52,482 nt of DNA from a virus: positions 1-52,482 of the IMG/VR virus record IMGVR_UViG_3300006790_000022; one strand, given 5' to 3'. Positions 41,157-48,725 of the stretch are shown here, piece by piece. The stretch's first letter is position 1. Every line of letters begins with the position of its first letter. The position numbers were made by a program, and so were the translations under genes. Below the pieces are notes generated by a model. The model had not been told where the DNA came from. It saw only the letters and a program-made list of their open reading frames with translations, and searched no databases.

Positions 41157-42614
41157 ATGTCGGTAATTAAATCGAATAATAATGAATATGGTGCTTTTGG
41201 GGAGCAAATAACTTCCCATTTAACTCCTGTTGTTCAATTAGCAAATAAATATAAAATAGATCCTTCTAATTTACAAGAATTAGAAACTTTTACGGCAACT
41301 GGTGGTATAGCAGATAATGTTGGTAACCTATTTAGATGTCAATCGGGGACTTCTTTAGGCGGATATGGTGTGGTAAGATCTAGAGAAACTTTAAATTATA
41401 GGGCTGGACAAGGTATAGTTTGTAAATTTACAGCTGCTTTTACTACTGGTATAGCTAGTTCTTTACAATTTGGTGGAATGTTTAATCTAACGGAAACTAT
41501 TGCATTTGGATATGATGGAGCTAATTTTGGTATTATTCATTCCTATGATGGGGCTGCTGAAGAACAAATAATTACTGTAACTGCCACAGGTGCCGGGACA
41601 TGTACTGTAACTTTGGCTGATGATGCAGTAGGTATATCAGTAACTAATAGTAATACAGAAACAAATGCAGAAGAAATAAGAGCAGGATTGGCTGCTGATG
41701 GTACGTTAAGTGGGAAATGGCGTTTTGAACAAGTTTCAAATGTAGTATATTGTATAGCTAAGTCAGCAGCAGTACAGACTGGTACATTTTCAGTTAGTGG
41801 TGGAGTCACGGCATCTATCGCACAAAAAACAGCAGGTAAAGCCAAAACAGATGGACATGAAGCACAAACAAACTGGAATATAACTACAACACCATTTAGT
41901 GGGTTTGACCCCACAAAACTAAATGTATATAAAATACGTTACGGGTATCTAGGTGTAGCTAATATTACATTTTCTGTATATGATCCAAATAAAGGTATTT
42001 TTGTAGAAGTTCATCGCATCAAATGGTCTAACACTGATACAGTTACTCATACAGGAAAACCTAATTTAAAAGTTGGGTGGGCTTCTGCTAGCCTTGGTAG
42101 TAGTGGAACTAATTTAACAGTTTTAGGAGCTTCTGCTTCCATATCTCTTGAAGGGGACGAGCTTGTTAAAAATAATACATTTTCTGATAATGATATTGTT
42201 AGTAGTCTTGGAACTACTCTTACTAATTTAATTACTTTAAAGAGTAGATTAGTTTATGGAAATTATTATAATTTAGGAAAAGTTTTTCCTGTCACAGTAT
42301 TTGTGGATAGTGAACATAATAAAGCAGTTATTGTAGAAATTTATAAAACTCCTGATGTAGATGGTACTACTAATTATCAATTTGTGGATGAGTTTAATAG
42401 TATTTCAGTTATTGATAAATCAGGTACTACTGTAACAAATGGTACGTTAATTTTTTCCTTTATTGTAGCAGCTAATGGGGATGCAAGTGCAGACTTAACA
42501 AAATTAAAGACAGAGTTATTACCAGAAGAAACTTTTGTGATAGCAGCTAAGACAGTATCAGGAACAAGTGCTGGAGATACTACTGTATCTATTGCCTGGA
42601 AAGAGGAGAAATAA
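41157..42614 (+). CDS. Virion adsorption-type beta protein
   Basis: In this 485-residue protein, residues about 10-130 (FGEQITSHLTPVVQLANKY, then GQGIVCKFTAAF and FGYDGANFGI) match a domain I recall from tail or capsid-surface proteins of many environmental phages. An inserted beta module (about 140-235: ITVTATGAGTCTVTLADD...) follows. The rest resumes the parent fold (YKIRYGYLGVANITFSVYDP) and ends in a beta-rich C-terminal domain. It has no tag. It is probably an adsorption or fibre-tip protein. An 85-base gap with a promoter-like motif follows. Confidence 0.65.
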   Translation: MSVIKSNNNEYGAFGEQITSHLTPVVQLANKYKIDPSNLQELETFTATGGIADNVGNLFRCQSGTSLGGYGVVRSRETLNYRAGQGIVCKFTAAFTTGIASSLQFGGMFNLTETIAFGYDGANFGIIHSYDGAAEEQIITVTATGAGTCTVTLADDAVGISVTNSNTETNAEEIRAGLAADGTLSGKWRFEQVSNVVYCIAKSAAVQTGTFSVSGGVTASIAQKTAGKAKTDGHEAQTNWNITTTPFSGFDPTKLNVYKIRYGYLGVANITFSVYDPNKGIFVEVHRIKWSNTDTVTHTGKPNLKVGWASASLGSSGTNLTVLGASASISLEGDELVKNNTFSDNDIVSSLGTTLTNLITLKSRLVYGNYYNLGKVFPVTVFVDSEHNKAVIVEIYKTPDVDGTTNYQFVDEFNSISVIDKSGTTVTNGTLIFSFIVAANGDASADLTKLKTELLPEETFVIAAKTVSGTSAGDTTVSIAWKEEK

Positions 42615-42653
42615 TATTCTTCACTATAAAACTTTAACTTTAAAAAATTAATA

Positions 42654-42662
42654 TAAATTTTG
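42654..42662 (+). promoter_or_regulatory. Possible -7 element TAAATTTTG
   Basis: It lies 38 bases before the ATG at 42700, with TTTA (42633-42636) as a weak -33. TA and TTTG are separated by three rather than two bases. The intergenic gap supports a new start of transcription. Confidence 0.35.
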
Positions 42663-42699
42663 TATATTCATTGATAGTATATAAATAAACGTAATCAAT

Positions 42700-42990
42700 A
42701 TGGGACGAGAATTACAATTAGACGAATTAATAGATATTTTAAGAGAATCGAATACACCACCATTATCAATACATGTTAATGGTACTATTACTTATGTAAT
42801 ATATGGAGCCAGAGCAATTAATGGTGTTTCTGGATATCCGATTTCTCGAGTAACCGAACCTAGTGCAAGTCAGACTTATTTTGACGCGGGGTTTTTAACA
42901 GAAGCAGCTAGATTAGCTGACTCTGATAGAAATATAAAGACAGACTCTGCCGGTACTATTGCATTATTAGGAACATTATCATACGGATAA
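42700..42990 (+). CDS. Small fibre-operon protein
   Basis: This 96-residue protein has an acidic helical start (LQLDELIDILRESN), a short beta segment (SIHVNGTITYVIYGARAI) and a polar end. No domain or membrane segment is recognised. It is the first gene of a set leading to the second lectin-like protein, three bases ahead of 42994, and may be a fibre assembly factor. Confidence 0.6.
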   Translation: MGRELQLDELIDILRESNTPPLSIHVNGTITYVIYGARAINGVSGYPISRVTEPSASQTYFDAGFLTEAARLADSDRNIKTDSAGTIALLGTLSYG

Positions 42991-42993
42991 TAA

Positions 42994-43401
42994 ATGGCTA
43001 TTATATTTGATCCCATATTAAATAGATTAAGAAAAGATAATGTAAAGAATCATTATTTCTTTGCCGGGTCTGATGAAACGTCAGATCTAGTAGCTGATGC
43101 GTCTACATCAGTATTTACTGATTATATACCATATGCGATATCCTTAGATAGTGTAATGATAAGTGTTGTTACTGCCCCTACCGGAGCTGCTATTTCAGTC
43201 GATATTAAAAAGAACGGAACTACTATATTTAGTACCCCTATTACAATAGATGCTAGTGAAAATACTAGTCTAACAGCTGCCACACCTTATGTATTAGATG
43301 GTGATATAGCTTTTGTACAAGGAGATAAAATAGAAGTATTTGTTACACAAGTAGGCTCTACGATCGCTGGGGCCGGTCTTAAGATTAAATTATTAGATTA
43401 A
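42994..43401 (+). CDS. Fibre-type protein with IFDxILNR start
   Basis: This 135-residue protein starts with IIFDPILNRLRKDN, matching the start of 40365. The rest is one beta-sandwich-like domain (about 35-135: SVMISVVTAPTGAAISVDIKK, ending GAGLKIKLLD) common as a short appendage unit in phages. It directly precedes the lectin paralogue at 43403. The shared N-terminus suggests both proteins dock on the same tail component. Confidence 0.65.
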   Translation: MAIIFDPILNRLRKDNVKNHYFFAGSDETSDLVADASTSVFTDYIPYAISLDSVMISVVTAPTGAAISVDIKKNGTTIFSTPITIDASENTSLTAATPYVLDGDIAFVQGDKIEVFVTQVGSTIAGAGLKIKLLD

Positions 43402-43402
43402 T

Positions 43403-45553
43403 ATGTTTGTAGTTAATCCTTATATAATGGCACCTTCTTTAAGTAGTGTGTACAAGGACTTTTCATTTACAAATATGTGGAGTGCTGAGAATACAGAAAC
43501 TCACACTATAGATAAAGCTTTAACAGTTTCTACAGATGAACTTGTTGTTGCAGATAATGTATTAACTCCTCTAGCAACAACTACAACTGGTACGTGGAGT
43601 GTTTGGGTTAAACCTACTGATCCAACACCATTAACTAATAATGTTATTATTTGTTTTGGAGACACTGATGCTCAGACAGATTTTATGTTATATATGCATA
43701 CATCTGGCACATTAAGGATGTTGGCTCGAGAAGCAGGTTCATCTAAATTTCTTAGAGAGACAGATAATCCTGTATTTGTGGCTGATTTGTGGACCCATGT
43801 TGCTATTGTTCAGGATGGAGTTACTCCAACACTTTATGTTAATGGGGTAGCGGTTCCACAAAGCTATGTAACATCTGGACAACCTCAATATTGGTTTAAT
43901 GATATGACAGGTTTGGATAATGGAAGATTTGGTTGTAGAAAATATAACTCTGCTGGCGATGATTTATTTTTTGATGGTTCAATGACTGATGTATTATTGA
44001 TCAATAGAGTATTAACAGCCCCTCAAATCGTAGATATTTATAATAATGGAGTTCCTAAAGATGAAAGTTCTATTGCTAATGCAATTGCTTACTACAGATT
44101 CTCAAATGCTTCAGATAACTATAACAGTGATATAGCTAATGAATGGAGATTCTATGACGAGATTAGTAGTATAACTGTTGATACAACTAATTGCGAAGTG
44201 GGAGATGTGGCAACAGATGATTATTTTGCTGCTAACGATTACGCAGGAGAACACAATCTATATAGTGTATCAGGGGAAGAACCAACATATAATGCAAGTT
44301 CAGCTCTTACAGCTAGTGGATTACCATCATTAACTTTTAATGGGTTGTCTACTGGGGTAGAAAAACATACTAGCGATTGGAGGGGGTCAGACTCGCAAGG
44401 AATGGTTACTTGGTTATTAAAGCCAGAATCCACAAAAGTAACAATGGCTCTAGTTGCTGCAGATAATGGGACAACAAACCGTTATTGGGGCGGAGCTGCA
44501 AATTTTGGTTCTAATAATATTCTAAGGGTAAATACTGGTGGGGCTGGAGATAACAGAATTAGAAATGTAGCAAATGATAACACTACACAGTTTCCGTTAT
44601 ATTTATGTACTGTATTATCTACTGGCACAGAATACAAAGTATGCATTAATGGAATTTTTCAAGATGTTGATGTTAATGGGATTAATAACGGACAATGGAT
44701 TGATGATCTAACTATAAATACAGATAATATTACTATAGGTAAATCTATAAGAAGTTCTGTTAATTATGGGGATATGGAGTGGTTTTTATCTGGATATCAT
44801 AGTATTGCCCAATCTGAAGCTGACGTCATAGCAATGCATCAAGATATAATGAGAGTATATCAAATGGATATTCAACTATCTATGAGTAAGTTAAATCAAA
44901 TAAACCCTATTATACATGGGTGGACATATAACTGGACAGAAGAGATTTCTACCACTACATATGGATTTGATTTAACTGGTGAAATTACAATGAATAACCC
45001 TGCAGCAGCAAACCAACCAACGTTGAATGCTGACCATCTACATTTCAATGCTGCTGGGCCAGAGTATTTATCAAATAGCTACGCTAATTTCAGGAGTAGT
45101 GACTCTACAGGTGTAATGCACTTTTTTGTAGAAAATGAAAATGCTTTAATAGTGTTTGGTAGTGCCGATAGTTCACAAACTCTCGAATATTGGGATGCTT
45201 TGTTTCAATCAGGGAGCGACCAACTAAGGGTTATTCATACTTTAGGGGGAGGTACACCTTCATTGAGGTCTACAAATGATTATGCTGGTTATGGCGTTTT
45301 TTCAATAGTTCAAGATGGAGTTCAAATGAAATTTTATTGGGATGGTGTTGAAGTAACGGATTACGACATAACAACTCTAACTGATGATTGGTTTAACGAC
45401 AGTACAACAAACGACATTATTTCAATAGGGGCAGTATTAGATAGTTCACCGTTATATGGAACAGGAAAAATAAAAGGGGTGTTTTATTCAGCTTATGTAG
45501 ATCAAGCAACAGCAGTTTCTGAAGCAGTGGCTATTAAAAATTCAGGTTTATAA
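43403..45553 (+). CDS. Multi-lectin (LamG/ConA-like) receptor-binding protein B
   Basis: This 716-residue paralogue of the protein at 34839 has the same three-module plan: 'FTNMWSAENTE', 'TWSVWVKPTD', 'LWTHVAIVQDGVTPTLYVNG', 'GLDNGRFGC' and 'ANEWRFYDEISSIT' in the first module. The sequence is most alike in module 1 and its end (about residues 10-270). Modules 2 and 3 differ more, as expected for receptor-binding parts under diversifying selection. A lone cysteine pattern is shared (GCRKY versus GCLNY). It ends before a 77-base A-rich gap and the lysis genes. Confidence 0.78.
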   Translation: MFVVNPYIMAPSLSSVYKDFSFTNMWSAENTETHTIDKALTVSTDELVVADNVLTPLATTTTGTWSVWVKPTDPTPLTNNVIICFGDTDAQTDFMLYMHTSGTLRMLAREAGSSKFLRETDNPVFVADLWTHVAIVQDGVTPTLYVNGVAVPQSYVTSGQPQYWFNDMTGLDNGRFGCRKYNSAGDDLFFDGSMTDVLLINRVLTAPQIVDIYNNGVPKDESSIANAIAYYRFSNASDNYNSDIANEWRFYDEISSITVDTTNCEVGDVATDDYFAANDYAGEHNLYSVSGEEPTYNASSALTASGLPSLTFNGLSTGVEKHTSDWRGSDSQGMVTWLLKPESTKVTMALVAADNGTTNRYWGGAANFGSNNILRVNTGGAGDNRIRNVANDNTTQFPLYLCTVLSTGTEYKVCINGIFQDVDVNGINNGQWIDDLTINTDNITIGKSIRSSVNYGDMEWFLSGYHSIAQSEADVIAMHQDIMRVYQMDIQLSMSKLNQINPIIHGWTYNWTEEISTTTYGFDLTGEITMNNPAAANQPTLNADHLHFNAAGPEYLSNSYANFRSSDSTGVMHFFVENENALIVFGSADSSQTLEYWDALFQSGSDQLRVIHTLGGGTPSLRSTNDYAGYGVFSIVQDGVQMKFYWDGVEVTDYDITTLTDDWFNDSTTNDIISIGAVLDSSPLYGTGKIKGVFYSAYVDQATAVSEAVAIKNSGL

Positions 45554-45630
45554 TTAAAACACTACTAAAAATAGAAAATAATAAGTACTAATAAGAGAAT
45601 AAATAACTAATTAGAAAAAAGATTTAACTA

Positions 45631-46170
45631 ATGTCCAAATTATTACTACACACCTTAAAAGGATTTGGGTTTGAAAGCCTTCAAGATTTAGGTCAAAGTC
45701 TTATGCATATGTGCATAGGATTTACTAAAATAGCTAAAATAGGAGTTGTGTTGGGTACCGTAGCAACCGTGATAGAAACTTTTATAGGATTAACTCCAAT
45801 GGCATATTTGGCATTTATATTATTAATAGGTCTTGAGTTTTTTACTGGTTTAAAAGCTAGTTTAAAACAAGGAAAGAAGATACAAAGTAGAAAGTTTGGT
45901 CGTATGATCGTTAAAATCGCTGCTTATACTATAACTTTAGGTATCATACATATATTTAAAACTCAATTAACTATTCCAGAAATATTTGGGTACGGAGTTA
46001 ATATTTATGAGTGGTTTTATTATGTAATATTAAATATGATATTAGTACAATTAATTATTAGTGTTATTGAGAATTTTAGTAGGATGGGACTAATGGAAGC
46101 TAATAAATTATTAATTGTAATTAAGAGACAGATAAATAAATGGTTTGACTTAGACGTTGAAAGAGATTAA
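45631..46170 (+). CDS. Holin (phage holin superfamily, Phage_holin_4-like)
   Basis: This 179-residue membrane protein has hydrophobic segments at about 36-55, 57-76, 95-113 and 128-148. The stretch LIGLEFFTGLKASLKQGKKIQSRKFGRMIVKIAAY matches the conserved core of toxin-secretion/phage-lysis holins (TM helix, Gly-containing linker, basic Ser-Arg-Lys turn, next TM). Holins permeabilise the inner membrane and trigger lysis. The next genes encode two small membrane proteins, a cell-wall enzyme candidate and a spanin-like protein, consistent with a lysis cassette. Confidence 0.85.
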   Translation: MSKLLLHTLKGFGFESLQDLGQSLMHMCIGFTKIAKIGVVLGTVATVIETFIGLTPMAYLAFILLIGLEFFTGLKASLKQGKKIQSRKFGRMIVKIAAYTITLGIIHIFKTQLTIPEIFGYGVNIYEWFYYVILNMILVQLIISVIENFSRMGLMEANKLLIVIKRQINKWFDLDVERD

Positions 46171-46172
46171 TT

Positions 46173-46556
46173 ATGAATGATTTTGGTAAAAACTTATTAA
46201 AGATTGCTGGTTATATTGGAGCTATAGTTACTATTTGGGGGTTTCTTACAGGGGCTGGTGGATACGTAATTGAGAAGGTATATCATAAAGAGATTACCGA
46301 AATTATGGAAACTATTCATTTTGCTGATTCTGCAAGAACAAAAATTATCCCCGATTTTGAGAGGAGAGTTACTGAATTAGAATCCTGGAAAGAATTAAAA
46401 TCAAAAACTAAAGCTATCGGCCTCAGAAAGAACACAGAAACAAACGAATTATTTTACAGAGCTGGTATGGATCTTAGATTATACCGTGCTTATTATAATC
46501 CAGCCTTAGGAGCATATTATTATGATTTCCAAGGCAGAGCATATGAATGTCACTAA
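46173..46556 (+). CDS. Small single-span membrane protein of the lysis cassette
   Basis: In this 127-residue protein, residues 8-32 form a transmembrane segment (LLKIAGYIGAIVTIWGFLTG). A predicted helical or coiled-coil part (about 33-95) and a Tyr-rich end (YRAYYNPALGAYYYDFQGRAYE) follow. It begins two bases after the holin and overlaps the next gene by TAATG. It could be an inner-membrane spanin subunit, an antiholin or a holin partner. The sequence does not decide. Confidence 0.68.
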   Translation: MNDFGKNLLKIAGYIGAIVTIWGFLTGAGGYVIEKVYHKEITEIMETIHFADSARTKIIPDFERRVTELESWKELKSKTKAIGLRKNTETNELFYRAGMDLRLYRAYYNPALGAYYYDFQGRAYECH

Positions 46557-46801
46557 TGAGTAAATTTAAAAGATTTCTAAATAAATATATTTTACCTAGA
46601 TTATCTGATAATAAGTTTTTTATTGATAAAAATGGTAAACCTTCTTCTAAAAGGCTTGGTGGTCTTGCCCTTATATTTACTGGGGTTATAGCCGCATTAT
46701 TAAACGGAATGCATTGGTTCACTTTAGATACTCCATTAATATTAGGTATCCTTACAATAGGAGCTGGATTACTTGGTATGCCAAAAGACCAACAAATTTA
46801 A
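46556..46801 (+). CDS. Small two-span membrane protein of the lysis cassette
   Basis: An 81-residue protein starts at the ATG that shares one base with the previous stop (TAATG), the coupling used throughout the window. An ATG nine bases upstream is possible but overlaps the previous gene. A basic N-terminus (KFKRFLNKYILPRL) is followed by two hydrophobic segments (LGGLALIFTGVIAALLNG and TPLILGILTIGAGLLGM). Two-span topology and location suggest a second holin or a holin regulator. Confidence 0.68.
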   Translation: MSKFKRFLNKYILPRLSDNKFFIDKNGKPSSKRLGGLALIFTGVIAALLNGMHWFTLDTPLILGILTIGAGLLGMPKDQQI

Positions 46802-46807
46802 TCCTAG

Positions 46808-46815
46808 TACCTTTA
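46808..46815 (+). promoter_or_regulatory. Near-consensus -7 element TACCTTTA
   Basis: It is one base off the TACCTTTG octamer found before the capsid and 17281 genes, in a 71-base gap ahead of the gene at 46873. No -33 TTTG is visible. Confidence 0.3.
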
Positions 46816-46872
46816 AGAATTAATAAATTAACATTATATTATTAGTGATTATAAATTAATAAATATGTAAAT

Positions 46873-47142
46873 ATGACACAAGAAGAATTAGACAATATTC
46901 AAGTTACATTAAAGTTACCAGTAGTAATAATTAATATAGCATTAGAAGCTTTAAGTGAATTACCTTATAAAACTGCTAGTGGTACGATTAATGCTATACT
47001 TGAACAGACTGAACCACAAATTAAAGCTTATCAAGTGGCTTCGTTAAAGAAAAAAGAAAGTGAAGAAGCTGAAGCAAGTGAAGAAAAAGGTGAAGAAGCA
47101 AGTGAAGAAAAAAGAGAATTTGATCCAGAAGATATAGGATAA
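46873..47142 (+). CDS. Small acidic protein in lysis region
   Basis: This 89-residue protein has a helical N-terminal half (IALEALSELPYKTASGTINAILEQTEP). The C-terminal half is very charged, with a short internal duplication (EASEEK occurs twice). No membrane segment or known motif is seen. It overlaps the lysin candidate by one base, so it may be its chaperone or regulator, or unrelated to lysis. Confidence 0.65.
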   Translation: MTQEELDNIQVTLKLPVVIINIALEALSELPYKTASGTINAILEQTEPQIKAYQVASLKKKESEEAEASEEKGEEASEEKREFDPEDIG

Positions 47143-47729
47143 TGATAGATTTATCAGAAGAAAATATAAAGAAAGCATTTGATTGTAAGGGGTATAAGTT
47201 TTTTACTGCCCCTTACTCTATTAATGTATTTGGTATTAGAATGCAAACAAATACCAATTTATTTGATGATTATATATGTGTTGCATACTATAATAATGAC
47301 GGATGTTTTCAAGTAGTTTCGTTTGAGGCGACTACAGATCCAGGGTCACATTGGTTAAAGAATCCAATGAGAAAAACTGGGTGTGCAATCATGGTAGAAG
47401 GTCAATACAGAGGAGCCTTTAAAATAGGTCCTCACGGAAGGAAAAGATATAAAGCTGGTAGACAATTTAAAGCTATACCAGTATATAGAGATAATAATAA
47501 GGATACAAACCACGATTTAGACCCATCTACCATTGAAGAAGGGATTTTTTATACTAATATACACCATGCTTGGAGTGCAAAATATATTGGAAAAAATTCG
47601 GCCGGGTGTCAGGTTATTAAGAGTAAACCTAGGTTTGAAAAAGAATTTATACCCTTACTTGAAAAAAGTACAGGATTATACGGTAGCACCTTCACCTACA
47701 CCTTATTTAACAAATCAGACTTCGAGTGA
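47142..47729 (+). CDS. L,D-transpeptidase-like (YkuD-type) lysin candidate
   Basis: In this 195-residue protein the part around residues 135-160 reads GIFYTNIHHAWS...GKNSAGCQVI. A His (141/142) about 15 residues before S153-A-G-C156 matches the spacing of the YkuD catalytic motif (H-x14-17-[ST]-HGC). The His of HGC is replaced by Ala, a variant I recall from phage and Bacteroidota proteins with SAGCQ. YkuD enzymes act on peptidoglycan stem peptides, and cleavage by such a fold would serve lysis. No classical endolysin domain is present elsewhere in the cassette. It has no signal peptide, consistent with holin-dependent release. It overlaps the spanin-like gene by four bases. Confidence 0.7.
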   Translation: MIDLSEENIKKAFDCKGYKFFTAPYSINVFGIRMQTNTNLFDDYICVAYYNNDGCFQVVSFEATTDPGSHWLKNPMRKTGCAIMVEGQYRGAFKIGPHGRKRYKAGRQFKAIPVYRDNNKDTNHDLDPSTIEEGIFYTNIHHAWSAKYIGKNSAGCQVIKSKPRFEKEFIPLLEKSTGLYGSTFTYTLFNKSDFE

Positions 47730-48352
47730 AAAACAATTGGATCATATTAGTGATTGGACTAGTTTTGGGGGCTGTTATTGCTACATCATTTAAAGGGTGT
47801 GGTAATGGTGATATATCTGAACCAAAGGTAGAATATATTGAAAAGATAGTAGAAGTTCCAGTAGAAAAAATTGTATACAAAGAAGGGCCTAAAGAATATA
47901 TTGAAGTTCCAGTTAAAATTTATATTCCGGTTATTGATTCTATTACAGGTGATACAACATATATAGAGAAACAAATAGAGGCTGAGGTACCAACAGTAGA
48001 TAGAGAGTTTAAATATGAAACTGATAGTTTATCTTCTACTGGAGATAGTTTATCAATTACTGGTGATCTATCTATACAAAAAGACTCTACAGAAGGATAT
48101 CTATTTCCTAAACTAGACAATCTACAGATTAAATACACGGAAAAACAAACTACTGTAGTAAAGAAAAGAACATTTGGGTTATACGCTGGAGCTGGTTTAG
48201 GACTTTATCAATGGGATTTAAAATCTGTTAGTTTAGATCTGGATTTGACTATTAAGCAAAGAACTATTATAGGTACTTCAATAGAAAAACCTCTGGTCTC
48301 AGGATCTGAACCTATTTATTGGATAAGAGTAAAACGCTCTATATTCAAGTAA
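47726..48352 (+). CDS. Spanin-like N-anchored protein (GTG start)
   Basis: This 208-residue protein starts with GTG overlapping the previous stop (GTGA). A transmembrane segment at 5-23 (WIILVIGLVLGAVIATSFK) is followed by a Cys (GCG), then a repeated Glu/Val/Pro-rich stretch (VEYIEKIVEVPVEKIVYKEG, then YIEVPVKIYIPV). A beta-rich C-terminus (about 140-208) looks like a few outer-membrane-type strands (FGLYAGAGLGLYQWDL). An inner anchor with a periplasm-spanning part and a membrane-active end suits a unimolecular or inner spanin. The last gene of a lysis cassette is the usual place. I cannot name a family. Confidence 0.6.
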   Translation: MKNNWIILVIGLVLGAVIATSFKGCGNGDISEPKVEYIEKIVEVPVEKIVYKEGPKEYIEVPVKIYIPVIDSITGDTTYIEKQIEAEVPTVDREFKYETDSLSSTGDSLSITGDLSIQKDSTEGYLFPKLDNLQIKYTEKQTTVVKKRTFGLYAGAGLGLYQWDLKSVSLDLDLTIKQRTIIGTSIEKPLVSGSEPIYWIRVKRSIFK

Positions 48353-48422
48353 TTACCCATACGAATTTGAAATAATTTTAATATAAATACATAATATAAT
48401 CATTACATAAAACAAAAATCAA

Positions 48423-48713
48423 ATGAAAGATTATTTAAACACTTACGGCGAAAACGTAACTAAACACCAAGCTGGTGGGCCTGTACCAGGTGCTGCTCCT
48501 GCAGCTGCTCCTCAAGGACCAGATGTAGAAGGTATGCTACAAGAGTATGCTGCAAACCCTAACCCAGAATTAGCTATGGCTATTTGTGATACTTTAGTAG
48601 CTATGTTAGGCGCTGCTCAAGGTGCTCCTGCTCCTGAAGGTGCTGCTCCTATGGCTAGAAACGGTATGCGTATGTCTGGTGCTCCTAAGTTTAAATTAGG
48701 CGGAAAACTGTAA
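48423..48713 (+). CDS. Small Ala/Pro-rich protein tagged at both ends
   Basis: This 96-residue protein begins MKDYLNTYGENVTKHQAGG (tag, residues 14-19) and ends with KFKLGGKL (89-96), a tag relative. Between them lie Ala/Pro-rich linkers around one short helical domain (about 35-65: MLQEYAANPNPELAMAICDTLVAML). Strong GCT/CCT bias suggests high expression, unlike the lysis genes before it. It has its own AT-rich leader with a TTTG at 48366-48369 that could be a -33 element. It is possibly an abundant internal virion protein. Being so short, it is the best example of the tag plan. Confidence 0.75.
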   Translation: MKDYLNTYGENVTKHQAGGPVPGAAPAAAPQGPDVEGMLQEYAANPNPELAMAICDTLVAMLGAAQGAPAPEGAAPMARNGMRMSGAPKFKLGGKL

Positions 48714-48725
48714 GATAACACTTAC

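Noticed and set aside
41543-41914. Minus-strand 123-codon frame in the adsorption-type gene
   Set aside because: It is an antisense shadow without leader or neighbours on that strand; all supported genes are on the + strand.
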